Origin: an uncultured Propionivibrio sp.
GTDB lineage: Bacteria; Pseudomonadota; Gammaproteobacteria; Burkholderiales; Rhodocyclaceae
NCBI RefSeq assembly: GCF_963666255.1
Contig: NZ_OY762656.1
Span: 62,001 to 126,000, forward strand
Direction of reading: 5' to 3'
DNA length: 64,000 bases
Below are positions 43,791-52,995 of this stretch, piece by piece. Under the pieces are notes generated by a model, which ran no database searches, was not told the origin of the DNA, and saw nothing but the letters and a program-made list of their open reading frames with translations. A program made the position numbers and the translations under genes. Position 1 is the stretch's first letter, and each line of letters starts with the position of its first letter.

Positions 43791-45233
43791 ATGACCACCA
43801 ATCCCGGGGACATCCTCTCGAGCGGCGCAGCCCCCGACGGAGAGGCCGCGCGACAACGCGCTGCCGATGCAGCCTGCCTGTGCGGCATCCGCGCGTTGGA
43901 GAATGGCGATAAGGCGACGGCCTTGCGCGCATTCAACGAATCGCTGGCGATCGACCCGTGCCATTCGGATGCCCACGCCAATCTCGGCTACCTCCGCTTC
44001 AATCGCGGCAACGTCACCGACGCCGAAACCCATCTGCGCCGCGCCATCGAACTGTCGCCGCAGTGCTCCGAAGCCATCCTGAATCTCGGTGTGCTGCTGA
44101 CAACATCGAAACGCTACCGCGAGGCCGACGCCGTCTGCCAACTGGCAATCGCTCGCCGCCCCCTGTCGCCCCAGGCTTGGTCGAACCTCGGCGTGCTGTA
44201 TGCCCGCCAGAAGCGCGAAACTGATGCAGAACAGTGCTACCGCACCGCAATGAGCATCGACGCCGACCATCTCGCCTCGCGCTTCAACCTGAGCTACCTG
44301 CTGCTGCGCCACGGGCACTACGAAGAGGGCTGGTCATGCCTCGAGGCGCGCCGCTGGTATGCCCCCCTCGAAGACAAGCTTCCATGCCCGCGCTGGCGCG
44401 GCGAATCACTGCACGGGAAATCGCTGCTGATCGCCTACGAGGCCGGTCATGGCGACATGATCCAGTTCGTGCGTTATGCCCATCTGCTTCGCCGAAACGC
44501 GCCGGCATCCATCGACCTGCTCTGTCACCCGGCACTGAAGTCGCTATTTGCGGGCCAGTGCGGCATCGACCACGTTTATGCCTTCAATGAAGACATCCCG
44601 CTACGCGACTGGGATTTCTGGTCACCGCCGTTGAGCCTGCCCTACTATTGCCGCACACGCCTTGAAACCATTCCCGATACGATCCCGTACCTCAGCGCCT
44701 CCGCCGAAAAAGTGGCCGCATGGGCGCCACGCATCCCGGGCGGGCGTTTCCGCGTCGGGTTGGTGTGGAAGGGCAATTCCGGATTCGAGAACGATGCCGA
44801 CCGCTCGCTGCCCAGGCTCGATCTGCTCGCAGCGCTCGGTGAAATTGATGATGTCCGCTTCATCGGATTGCAGAAGGGCGCCGGCGAGGACGAGGTCCCG
44901 TCAGCGGCCTCACATGCACTTGGTCTGATCAATCTCGGTCCGCTGCTTCAGGACTTTTCCGATACCGCCGCAGTTGTCAGCCAACTGGATCTCGTCATCA
45001 GCGTCGACACCGCCGTCGCTCACCTCGCCGGCGCGCTCGGCGTCAGGAGCTGGATCATGCTCCCCGATCACATGACCGACTGGCGTTGGCTCACCGATCG
45101 CAACGATTCGCCGTGGTATCCCGACGTCGTACGCTTGTTCCGGCAAACAACCGCTGGATGCTGGGAGGATGTTGTCATTCGACTGCGCGAGGCACTCGGC
45201 GAACTGGTTTCCAACCCGGCGGCCAGCGCCTGA
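43791..45233 (+). CDS. TPR protein with GT-B glycosyltransferase-like C-terminus
   Basis: A 480-residue protein. Residues about 25-190 are four to five TPRs (for example HSDAHANLGYLRFNRGNVTDAETHLRRAIELSP). Residues about 200-470 resemble the heptosyltransferase/GT9-like domain often fused to TPRs: SLLIAYEAGHGDMIQFVRYA, FRVGLVWKGNSGFENDADRS, then LVISVDTAVAHLAGALGVRSW, a conserved donor-binding loop. No signal peptide. Such proteins may glycosylate surface or flagellar proteins, but the acceptor here is unknown. Confidence 0.8.
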   Translation: MTTNPGDILSSGAAPDGEAARQRAADAACLCGIRALENGDKATALRAFNESLAIDPCHSDAHANLGYLRFNRGNVTDAETHLRRAIELSPQCSEAILNLGVLLTTSKRYREADAVCQLAIARRPLSPQAWSNLGVLYARQKRETDAEQCYRTAMSIDADHLASRFNLSYLLLRHGHYEEGWSCLEARRWYAPLEDKLPCPRWRGESLHGKSLLIAYEAGHGDMIQFVRYAHLLRRNAPASIDLLCHPALKSLFAGQCGIDHVYAFNEDIPLRDWDFWSPPLSLPYYCRTRLETIPDTIPYLSASAEKVAAWAPRIPGGRFRVGLVWKGNSGFENDADRSLPRLDLLAALGEIDDVRFIGLQKGAGEDEVPSAASHALGLINLGPLLQDFSDTAAVVSQLDLVISVDTAVAHLAGALGVRSWIMLPDHMTDWRWLTDRNDSPWYPDVVRLFRQTTAGCWEDVVIRLREALGELVSNPAASA

Positions 45234-45314
45234 AACCGGGACGACGCCGACACGGCAACTTTTCAGGCTTTTACACGTTCCGGGACGAAAGATTTCCCCA
45301 CCGCAGGCGTTATC

Positions 45315-45336
45315 CCTGATGACACATCATCAGGAG
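45315..45336 (+). promoter_or_regulatory. Hairpin over the ribosome binding site of the FlxA-like gene
   Basis: CCTGATGA (45315-45322) and TCATCAGG (45327-45334) form a perfect 8-bp stem with a 4-nt CACA loop. The 3' arm includes the first part of CAGGAG (45331-45336), which precedes ATG 45343. Folding would hide the ribosome binding site. Confidence 0.55.
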
Positions 45337-45342
45337 CCCGCC

Positions 45343-45693
45343 ATGACCACCGCCGTCAATGCAACCACCACATCCGGCACCACATCGTCATCATCGTCTT
45401 CGAGCATCAGCTCGCAGATCGCCGCCATCCAGAAACAGATCACAGCGCTGCAGAAAGAACTGACGGAACTGAGCAAGAGTTCATCGAAAGACGCCAGCAA
45501 ACAGGCTCAACTGATTCAGAACCAGATCGTCGCGCTCGAAAACCGTCTGGCGCAACTCGAATCGGAGCGAGCCAAGGCGGCAAAGACCTCCGTCTCGACG
45601 AGCGCCGCCACATCGACACAGACCGCAAACGAAAACGCATCGAGCGCAAAATCGACCGGAAAGACTGGCGGCACGGTCGATACCTACGCGTAA
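45343..45693 (+). CDS. FlxA-like small coiled-coil protein
   Basis: A 116-residue protein. A Thr/Ser-rich start (TTTSGTTSSSSSSS) is followed by a coiled coil (about 22-80: SSQIAAIQKQITALQKEL, KQAQLIQNQIVALENRLAQL) and a disordered Ser/Thr tail. This matches the FlxA-like family, whose E. coli member is sigma-28-linked. No flagellar gene is in the window. A hairpin covers its ribosome binding site. Confidence 0.7.
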   Translation: MTTAVNATTTSGTTSSSSSSSISSQIAAIQKQITALQKELTELSKSSSKDASKQAQLIQNQIVALENRLAQLESERAKAAKTSVSTSAATSTQTANENASSAKSTGKTGGTVDTYA

Positions 45694-45919
45694 GGGGCGT
45701 ACGCCTATTCACCGCCGGATGCAGTACGCCATGCACAGGGGCGGACTCGTCACCGCCACCTGGCTCGCTGCCAGTTCCGACGACATCTTCTCCGCGTCGC
45801 GGGCATTCCCGTTTCGCCGCGTCGGACCCTGCCCTTCTCGTGATGACGAATAGTTTGCAACATTCCACGGAATACAAGGATACTGGATAGGTCAAACCAA
45901 AAATTCCAAAGCGGAATAA

Positions 45920-46834
45920 ATGAAATTACGGACAGACCTCTCGTTTTTCTCGACACTGGTGAAGTGCGGCAGTCTCTCGGCCGCCGCACGAGAATTCAAC
46001 GTTACCCCATCGGCGGTCAGCAAATGGCTAGCCCAACTGGAAAGCCGAATTGGCGTTCGCCTGATCGCCCGCAACACCCGTCGCATCAGCCTGACCCAGG
46101 AGGGCGAGATCTACCTCGCCGAAGGGCGACGCATCCTCAGTGAAATCGACGACCTCGAACGATCGATTTCAAGCAGCCAGGGCGCCCCGCTCGGACTGCT
46201 GAAAGTTCAGGCCACGTTCGGCTTTGGCCGCAGCTTCATCGTGCCGGCCGTATCGAAGTTTTCGGCGCTGTATCCGGACCTGGAAATCCAGCTCCTGCTG
46301 ACCGACCGCCCGATCAGTCTGGCAGAAGGCAACATTGACGTGAGCATTCGCTTCGGCCCGCCACCGGACGGCCGCGTCCTGGCGCGAAAACTCGCCAATC
46401 ACCGCCGGAGGATTTTCGCCTCGCCGCGCTATCTCGAAGGCAGGACCCGCCCCGTCGTACCGAACGACCTGACAATGCACAACTGCCTGATCGTCCGGCA
46501 GGACGACGTCGCCTACGGACAATGGCATTTCACCAAAGCGCGCAAGACGCATACCGTCAAGGTACGCGGCACGCTCAGCAGCAATGACGGTGCGGCCGTT
46601 CTGACCTGGGCGCTGGAAGGCCGCGGCATCATCATGCGTTCCGAATGGGATGCAGCACCTTTCGTCCGCGCAGGGCAACTCGACGTCCTGCTCGAAGACT
46701 ACGCCCTGCCTCCCGCCGACATTTACACGGTCTATCCTCACAAGGAAAATCTAGCCGCAAAAACGCGGATGTTCGTCGACTTTCTGGCCGAACACTTCGC
46801 CCAGAAGTCCGGGCAGCAACGCAGTCCTTGGTAA
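45920..46834 (+). CDS. LysR-family transcriptional regulator
   Basis: The 304-residue protein has an N-terminal HTH (FFSTLVKCGSLSAAAREFNV then TPSAVSKWLAQLESRIGVRL) and a full effector domain (about 90-295). It is in the same broad branch as the regulator at 21.4-22.4 kb (TRKVSLTEQ/TRRISLTQE wing). The adjacent plus-strand gene is a hybrid kinase rather than an enzyme, so its target is unclear. Confidence 0.88.
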   Translation: MKLRTDLSFFSTLVKCGSLSAAAREFNVTPSAVSKWLAQLESRIGVRLIARNTRRISLTQEGEIYLAEGRRILSEIDDLERSISSSQGAPLGLLKVQATFGFGRSFIVPAVSKFSALYPDLEIQLLLTDRPISLAEGNIDVSIRFGPPPDGRVLARKLANHRRRIFASPRYLEGRTRPVVPNDLTMHNCLIVRQDDVAYGQWHFTKARKTHTVKVRGTLSSNDGAAVLTWALEGRGIIMRSEWDAAPFVRAGQLDVLLEDYALPPADIYTVYPHKENLAAKTRMFVDFLAEHFAQKSGQQRSPW

Positions 46835-46849
46835 AGCGGCACGACTTTC

Positions 46850-46990
46850 GCCGTCACCAAAGCAATCATCATCACCGGCCATGATGACCCTCAGGACCGA
46901 ACAGAGGCCGAGAACCTCAATATCGATCACTACCTCGTCAAACCGGTCGACACTGCCGAACTGCAGGCACTCATCGCCCGTCTGGAGGCT
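46850..46990 (+). pseudogene. Remnant of a response-regulator receiver domain
   Basis: Directly after the LysR stop, the same frame reads [20 protein letters not shown], then [20 protein letters not shown]: the last two-fifths of a CheY-like domain (the T of beta-4 and the K-P of beta-5). There is no start codon, no acidic pocket and no phosphoacceptor. The frame stays open into the following hybrid kinase. It looks like the tail of a decayed receiver gene. Confidence 0.72.
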
Positions 46991-47194
46991 TGGCGATCGA
47001 CAATTGAAAAGTGGGTCGTTCCGACACCACGAAACCTGACAACGCCGGATCGTCCGGCAGCGAGGACACAACGGCGAATTGTCATCGCAAAGCAAAACCT
47101 GTCATTGGACTATCATGCACATGAGCATATGATGATAGAGCAGGCACAGGCACGTGACTCGCATCATCGCAGGACCGGTACGGCAGACTCGACC

Positions 47195-50100
47195 ATGGAT
47201 TCCGGCACACCTCTCTCGCAGACACTTCCACCACCGGCCAACCCGAGGCCTTTTCAACGCTGGGTACTGCTGGTCATCGCGGTAGCCAACCTTGTCGCCT
47301 GGTGTCTCGGCGCACACGAAATCGTCGTCAGTCGCCAGCGCACGATCGAGCATATCCAGACTGTCACGACCAACCTCGTCGAACTGCTCGAATCGAACAT
47401 TTCCGAATCGGCCCGTACTATCGACCTGGCCTTGCAGAACATCGTCGATTCGCTTGAACATGCGGGAAGCGAAAACTCCGATTCATACATCGAGTCGCTG
47501 CTCTCCCGCCAACTGGCCCGACACCCGGAGGTCGACGCGTTCCGCGTCAGCGACGCCGGGGGCAACGTACTCTGGGGGAAAGGCGTCGTCCGCTCGAAAC
47601 CCGCCTCCTATGCCGACCGCGACTTCTTCAGGGCACACCGGAAACAACCAGGCCTGCGACTGATCATCACCGAACCGATCGTCGGCCGGGTGTCGAATAT
47701 GCAGGTCGTCGCTTTTACCCGCTCCTATCGCACGGTCAATGGCACCTTGGCGGGTGTCGTGTCGGCCGCCGTTCCTGTGCAGCACTTCACCGATCTTCTC
47801 TCGCGACTCGATCTCGGCCCGAACGGCACAGCGCTGATGCGCCAACTCGACAACGCCCTGCTGACGCGTTTTCCGCCGGTCGACGGGACAGCGGGAGAGA
47901 CCGGAGCCCGAGCATCTCCCGACGAAATAAGGAGACTGATCGACGCCGGCAAGGATAGCGGCGTATTCCATCTCGACCCGGCACCGGACGGCATCGAGCG
48001 TCACTACGCCTTCAAGCGGGTACGCGCCATGCCGGCCGTCGTCGCCATCGGCGCCGCCCCCGTCGACACACTCGCCGAATGGCGCCGCGACACTGCCACA
48101 ACCATCGGTCTGCTCACCGCTTTGCTGATCGCCAGCGCCTTCGCCGCCTGGATCGACCAACGCTACTGGCAGCGATACAGGCAGGATGCCGAATCCATAC
48201 GGCGCAGTCATATGCGCTTCAAGGCCATCATCGATGCCTCGCCCGTTCCGCTAGCACTCAACGATGCAGATAGACGCATTGCCTATATCAATCCTGCTTT
48301 CATAAAAACCTTCGGCTATCAACTTACCGACATCCCGCGACTCGAAGACTGGTGGACAAAAGCCTACCCGGACACCGCATATCGCGCCGAAATCATGGGC
48401 GAATGGCAAGAGCGCGTCGCCAATGCCATCGACACCGGACAACCATTCGACGACTTTCTCACCCGCATCATCTGCAAGGACGGCAGTCAACGTTTCGTGC
48501 TCTGCTCGGCTGCTCACCTGCCGGAACGGGACGACACGCTCCTCGTCGTCCTCTATGACATTACCGAACGCAGGCACGCCGAAGCCACCCTGCTATCGGT
48601 GATGGAAGCCGCCAACGATGCCATCATCGTGACGGATCCGGGGGGCCTCATTACCCACTGGAACAATGCAGCTGCGGAGATCTTCGGCTATTCGGCCGAA
48701 GAAGCCATCGGCAAAAATCTCCATACACTGGTCGTTCCGCCCCGCTATCTCGACGCCCATCGCGCCGCATTCCCAGGCTTCCAGAGAACCGGCACCGGTG
48801 CCGCCGTCGGGCGCTCCATGGAGCTTCAGGCGTATCGCAAGGACGGGCGTGAAATCGCCGTCGAAGTCTCGCTTGCCTCCGTCCGCCTGCGCGACGGATT
48901 TCATGCCATCGGTATTGTCCGCGACATCACGGAACGCAAACAGACCGAGAGCGAACTCAAGCAATTCGCCGCGATCGTCCAGTCGTCCGATGACGCGATC
49001 ATCGGAAAGACGCTCTCGGGCGTCGTCACCAGCTGGAACCCCGGCGCGGAAGCCGTTTTCGGCTACAGCGCCGAAGAGATGATCGGCCGACCGATGCTGG
49101 ATGTCTTCCTCCCAGCGCTGAAAAACGAAGAAGCGATCATCCTCGACCATATCAAACGCGGGGAGTCGGTTACCCACTTCGAAACCCTGCGGCGACGCAA
49201 GGATGGCCAGGTGATCAACGTATCGGTCAGCATCTCGCCAGTTCGCGACAACGATGGGAGCATTGTCGGCGTATCAACGATTGCCCGCGACATCAGCGAC
49301 AAGAAACAGGCTGAGGTCGAACTCGAACGGCATCGCTTCCACCTCGAGGAACTGGTAACGGACCGCACCGCCGAGCTCGATCGCGCCAACAAAGCACTCT
49401 CCCTGGCAAAAGATCAGGCAGAAAATGCCAATCGCGCAAAGAGCATATTCCTGTCGAACATGAGCCACGAAATTCGCACGCCGATGAATGCCATCTTCGG
49501 TATGGTTCATCTGCTGCGGCGCAGCGAGCTCACGCGATCACAGCAGGAGCGTGTCGACAAGATCGATACCGCCTCCCGGCATCTCCTGAATGTCATAAAT
49601 GACGTCCTCGATCTCTCCAAGATCGAGGCCGACAAACTGGAGTTGCAGAACGAGCCGGTATCAATACCCGCATTGCTCGACAGCATTCAAAGCATTCTGA
49701 TCGACTCCGCACAAAAACGCGACAACACCCTGCGCATCGAGTCCGATCCATTCCCCGATGTATTGCTGGGCGATACCACGCGACTGCAGCAGGCATTGCT
49801 CAACTATGCCACCAACGCACTCAAATTCACCGACGGCGGCCTGGTGACGATCCGGGCAAGGCGCATCAGCGAATCAACGCGATCCGTCATCATTCGTTTC
49901 GAAGTCGAGGACAATGGAATCGGCATCCCGGCGGAGACCGTCCCACGTCTTTTCAATTCCTTCGAACAGGCCGACGGATCGACGACACGCAAGTACGGAG
50001 GCACAGGTCTCGGGCTCGCCATCACACGTCGTCTGGCCGAACTGATGAAGGGCGACGTCGGCGTCCGCAGCACGCCCGGCGTGGGCAGCACCTTCTGGTT

Positions 50101-50566
50101 CACCGCCTGCCTGGACAAGGGCGACACATCCGATCTTACGGCCACGAGAACCAGCAGCGATGCCGAACGGCATCTGCGCGAACGTCATATCGGCTCATTC
50201 ATACTCGTCGTCGATGATGAGCCGACCAATCGCGAGGTGGCACGCGACTTTCTCGAATCCGCCGGACTGGTCGTCGATATTGCCGAAGACGGGGAAAAAG
50301 CCGTCAGCATGGCGAAAAACACCAACTACGATCTTATTCTGATGGATATGCAGATGCCGAAGGTCGACGGTCTCGAAGCGACGCAACAGATCCGCAAGAA
50401 CGCCTCGGGTGGTCACATTCCGATTCTCGCGATGACCGCCAATGCCTTCGCCGAAGGCAGAAGCAGGTGTTTCGCTGCCGGCATGGACGATTTCATCGCC
50501 AAACCCTTCAAGCCCGAGCATCTGTTCGCCTGCGTACTCAAATGGCTGGACGGGAGACTGCAGTAG
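47195..50566 (+). CDS. Hybrid sensor histidine kinase with dCACHE-like sensor, three PAS and a receiver
   Basis: A 1123-residue membrane kinase. TM1 is at about 23-40; a ~260-residue periplasmic region of the dCACHE type ([38 protein letters not shown]) follows; TM2 is at about 304-320. Three PAS domains (about 336-458, 466-582, 588-705) precede HisKA ([20 protein letters not shown], His ~758) and HATPase ([19 protein letters not shown]). The C-terminal receiver has its phosphoacceptor Asp in LILMDMQMP (~1049). No response regulator partner is adjacent. The open frame also contains starts at 47105 (TTG) and 47129 (ATG); ATG 47195 gives a short cytosolic N-terminus and is my choice. Confidence 0.88.
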   Translation: MDSGTPLSQTLPPPANPRPFQRWVLLVIAVANLVAWCLGAHEIVVSRQRTIEHIQTVTTNLVELLESNISESARTIDLALQNIVDSLEHAGSENSDSYIESLLSRQLARHPEVDAFRVSDAGGNVLWGKGVVRSKPASYADRDFFRAHRKQPGLRLIITEPIVGRVSNMQVVAFTRSYRTVNGTLAGVVSAAVPVQHFTDLLSRLDLGPNGTALMRQLDNALLTRFPPVDGTAGETGARASPDEIRRLIDAGKDSGVFHLDPAPDGIERHYAFKRVRAMPAVVAIGAAPVDTLAEWRRDTATTIGLLTALLIASAFAAWIDQRYWQRYRQDAESIRRSHMRFKAIIDASPVPLALNDADRRIAYINPAFIKTFGYQLTDIPRLEDWWTKAYPDTAYRAEIMGEWQERVANAIDTGQPFDDFLTRIICKDGSQRFVLCSAAHLPERDDTLLVVLYDITERRHAEATLLSVMEAANDAIIVTDPGGLITHWNNAAAEIFGYSAEEAIGKNLHTLVVPPRYLDAHRAAFPGFQRTGTGAAVGRSMELQAYRKDGREIAVEVSLASVRLRDGFHAIGIVRDITERKQTESELKQFAAIVQSSDDAIIGKTLSGVVTSWNPGAEAVFGYSAEEMIGRPMLDVFLPALKNEEAIILDHIKRGESVTHFETLRRRKDGQVINVSVSISPVRDNDGSIVGVSTIARDISDKKQAEVELERHRFHLEELVTDRTAELDRANKALSLAKDQAENANRAKSIFLSNMSHEIRTPMNAIFGMVHLLRRSELTRSQQERVDKIDTASRHLLNVINDVLDLSKIEADKLELQNEPVSIPALLDSIQSILIDSAQKRDNTLRIESDPFPDVLLGDTTRLQQALLNYATNALKFTDGGLVTIRARRISESTRSVIIRFEVEDNGIGIPAETVPRLFNSFEQADGSTTRKYGGTGLGLAITRRLAELMKGDVGVRSTPGVGSTFWFTACLDKGDTSDLTATRTSSDAERHLRERHIGSFILVVDDEPTNREVARDFLESAGLVVDIAEDGEKAVSMAKNTNYDLILMDMQMPKVDGLEATQQIRKNASGGHIPILAMTANAFAEGRSRCFAAGMDDFIAKPFKPEHLFACVLKWLDGRLQ

Positions 50567-50847
50567 CACGACGACGCGAGTGCAGCGCACCCTCTCGGCA
50601 GTACGGACACATTGGGAACCAGCATCACACGACCAAGCGCATCGAGATTGATCTTGGCGCGGCCAGCCGAGGCGGCTTTTATGACAAAAGTGTTTTGTGC
50701 TTGCCGCTACCGATAGCCTGCATTGCGCCGGACAAAGACCTGGCTGACAGGCGCCTGGATATGCATCGCAAGTACCACGGGAAAGCCCGACGCCAGGAAT
50801 CCCGGCCTGCTGATTCCCTTTATTGGCGGACCTAACGGAATATCGCC

Positions 50848-50921
50848 TGGTGCCCCTGCGCGGAATCGAACCACGGCCTGATGATTACAAATCAACTGCA
50901 CGACCTTCATGCTACAGGGGC
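50848..50921 (-). tRNA. tRNA-Thr (UGU anticodon)
   Basis: A 74-nt tRNA on the minus strand: acceptor GCCCCTG/CAGGGGC, discriminator A, encoded CCA. The anticodon loop TTTGTAA gives UGU. T-loop is TTCGATT on a CGTGG/CCGCG stem. The D-arm is GCAT/GTGC, and the anticodon stem has one U-U mismatch (second pair). Confidence 0.85.
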
Positions 50922-51053
50922 ACGCCCGCCAAACGCGGTGGCGAATTATAGCTTATCATCGGTGCTTCGTGCGCCGTCCGGCCGGCGTAGAATGTTCCGG
51001 CGACGGCAACCAACGCTGTTGCGCACGTTACGACCGACCCCTTGCCCACGACC

Positions 51054-52859
51054 ATGCCGATGTCCAAACCCAGCTCCCCCGCCGAAATCGCCCGCGAAAC
51101 GCTCAAGTTGCTGATGACAAGGCGCATGGCACCAACGCCGGACAACTACAGGGCAATCTACGGCGAGATCGCCGGCGAGACGGAAAAGGCTGACGAGGCC
51201 TTTCCGGAAAAGGAACTGCGGACGCTGCTCGGCGCGCTGCCGAAAGAGATTCCGCAACAACAGCGACTGGCCCGTGAACTCGAGCAGGCGATCAGGAACA
51301 GGGACTGGAACGAGTGGCGCAAGACGTTCGCCGACTATGTCGCTGAGCAAGGCGCCGAAGCGAGCCGGAGATGGGGCGAACTGATCGGCGACCTCATGCG
51401 ACAGTGGGAGGCAAAACAGGCCAACATCACCGCAGCCCGCAAGCGCGAATCGCTGGAGCATATCCTGGCAAGCGCTTCAAGCAACAGCGACCTGCTCTTC
51501 GAACGGCTGCAGCGACTGGTCAGATCGTGGGCGACCAGTTGGGGGGAGGGCGGCGAGATCGATCTTGTCGAGGGAGACCTTCTCCCCCCGGAAGACAGCG
51601 CCCCCCAATCGCTTCGCGCTCCCGGCAGCAACACCGTCGCGACGCCGAGCCGCGCCAGCGAGCTTCTGCCGGAACTACGCGAGACTTTCGCCTTTGCCCT
51701 CGAAGCCGCTGTCATCGGCCAATTGAGGGACGAACCCGCACTTGCCGCCGAGGCACGCAATCTGGTCGTCATGGTGAGAAATGCCAACACGCTGCAAGCG
51801 GCGCAGGAACTGCTTGCCGCGGTCAAACGCCTGGCATATCGACTGGAATTCGTCGCCGAAGACCGGGAAGAACTCCGCAGCGGACTCCTCAAGCTGCTGC
51901 AGATCATGATCGAAAACGTCAGCGAACTCGTTGTCGATGACCGCTGGCTCAACGGCCAGATCGCCATCGTCCGCGACATCGTCGCCCGTCCGATGAACAT
52001 CCGCGCCATTAACGACGCGGAACATCGCATCAAAGAAGTCATCTTCAAGCAAAGCCAACTCAAGCACAGCCTCGTCGAGGCCCGCGAGGCACTGAAGACC
52101 ATGCTTGCCGGATTCGTTGACCACCTGGCGGATTTCGCCGGATCGACCTCTGACTATCACGACAAGATCGAACACTGCGTAGAGAAAATCAGTAAGGCCA
52201 ATGACATTTCCCAGCTGGAAAGCGTCCTCTCGGAAGTCATTGATGCCACACGCATCATCCAGCTCAGCACCCAGCGCTCGCGCGATGATCTGAACGCGAG
52301 CCGGCAGCGGGTCGAGGATGCCGAACGAAGGATCCATGAACTGCAGGAAGAACTGGACCGCGCCAGCACGCTGGTGCGCCATGACCAACTGACCGGTACC
52401 CTCAATCGACGCGGGCTCGAAGAAGCATTCGACGGTGAGTTCGCGCGTTCGCGGCGGCGCAATGCGCCGCTCTGCATGGCACTCCTCGATATCGACAATT
52501 TCAAGAAGCTCAACGACTCGCTCGGCCACGATGCTGGCGATGCGGCATTGATCCATCTGGCCACGACGATCCGCGACACCTTGCGCCCGCAAGACACCGT
52601 CGCCCGCTTTGGCGGCGAGGAATTCATCATCCTGCTGCCCGACACAGCAATCACCGACGCGGAAAAGGCACTCGTCCGGCTGCAACGCGAATTGACCAAA
52701 CGCTTCTTCCTGCATGACAACGAGAAGGTGCTCATCACCTTCAGCGCCGGCATTACCGACTTCCGCCCGGACGACACCCAAACAACGATCACCAAACGTG
52801 CCGACGAAGCGATGTATACCGCCAAGAAGACCGGCAAGAACCGCGTCGTGATCGGATAA
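51054..52859 (+). CDS. Diguanylate cyclase (GGDEF)
   Basis: A ~601-residue cytosolic protein. The first ~380 residues are largely helical without membrane segments (starts MPMSKPSSPAEIARETLKLL). A coiled coil (about 395-435) precedes a GGDEF domain with the active site ARFGGEEFIILLPD (GGEEF, ~521) and an intact product-inhibition site RPQD five residues before it. It makes cyclic di-GMP. Start uncertain between 51042, 51054 and 51060. The N-terminal part is not recognised, but resembles the helical regulatory domain seen ahead of some DGCs. Confidence 0.9.
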   Translation: MPMSKPSSPAEIARETLKLLMTRRMAPTPDNYRAIYGEIAGETEKADEAFPEKELRTLLGALPKEIPQQQRLARELEQAIRNRDWNEWRKTFADYVAEQGAEASRRWGELIGDLMRQWEAKQANITAARKRESLEHILASASSNSDLLFERLQRLVRSWATSWGEGGEIDLVEGDLLPPEDSAPQSLRAPGSNTVATPSRASELLPELRETFAFALEAAVIGQLRDEPALAAEARNLVVMVRNANTLQAAQELLAAVKRLAYRLEFVAEDREELRSGLLKLLQIMIENVSELVVDDRWLNGQIAIVRDIVARPMNIRAINDAEHRIKEVIFKQSQLKHSLVEAREALKTMLAGFVDHLADFAGSTSDYHDKIEHCVEKISKANDISQLESVLSEVIDATRIIQLSTQRSRDDLNASRQRVEDAERRIHELQEELDRASTLVRHDQLTGTLNRRGLEEAFDGEFARSRRRNAPLCMALLDIDNFKKLNDSLGHDAGDAALIHLATTIRDTLRPQDTVARFGGEEFIILLPDTAITDAEKALVRLQRELTKRFFLHDNEKVLITFSAGITDFRPDDTQTTITKRADEAMYTAKKTGKNRVVIG

Positions 52860-52995
52860 CCGTCGGCCACCGCGCCACGATCCCGCCAACCGGTACACAC
52901 GCATTCGCATTCTTGCCTGGCGAATGCCCCATTATCCCGTAAAAATAAGAACATACCCGGGATATTTAAAATTCGACTGTGATACGATACGCAGC

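Noticed and set aside
52924-52995. Earlier ATG for the OMF-SPOR gene
   Set aside because: It would place 68 residues before the lipobox Cys, too long for a lipoprotein signal; ATG 52996 is already at the long end.
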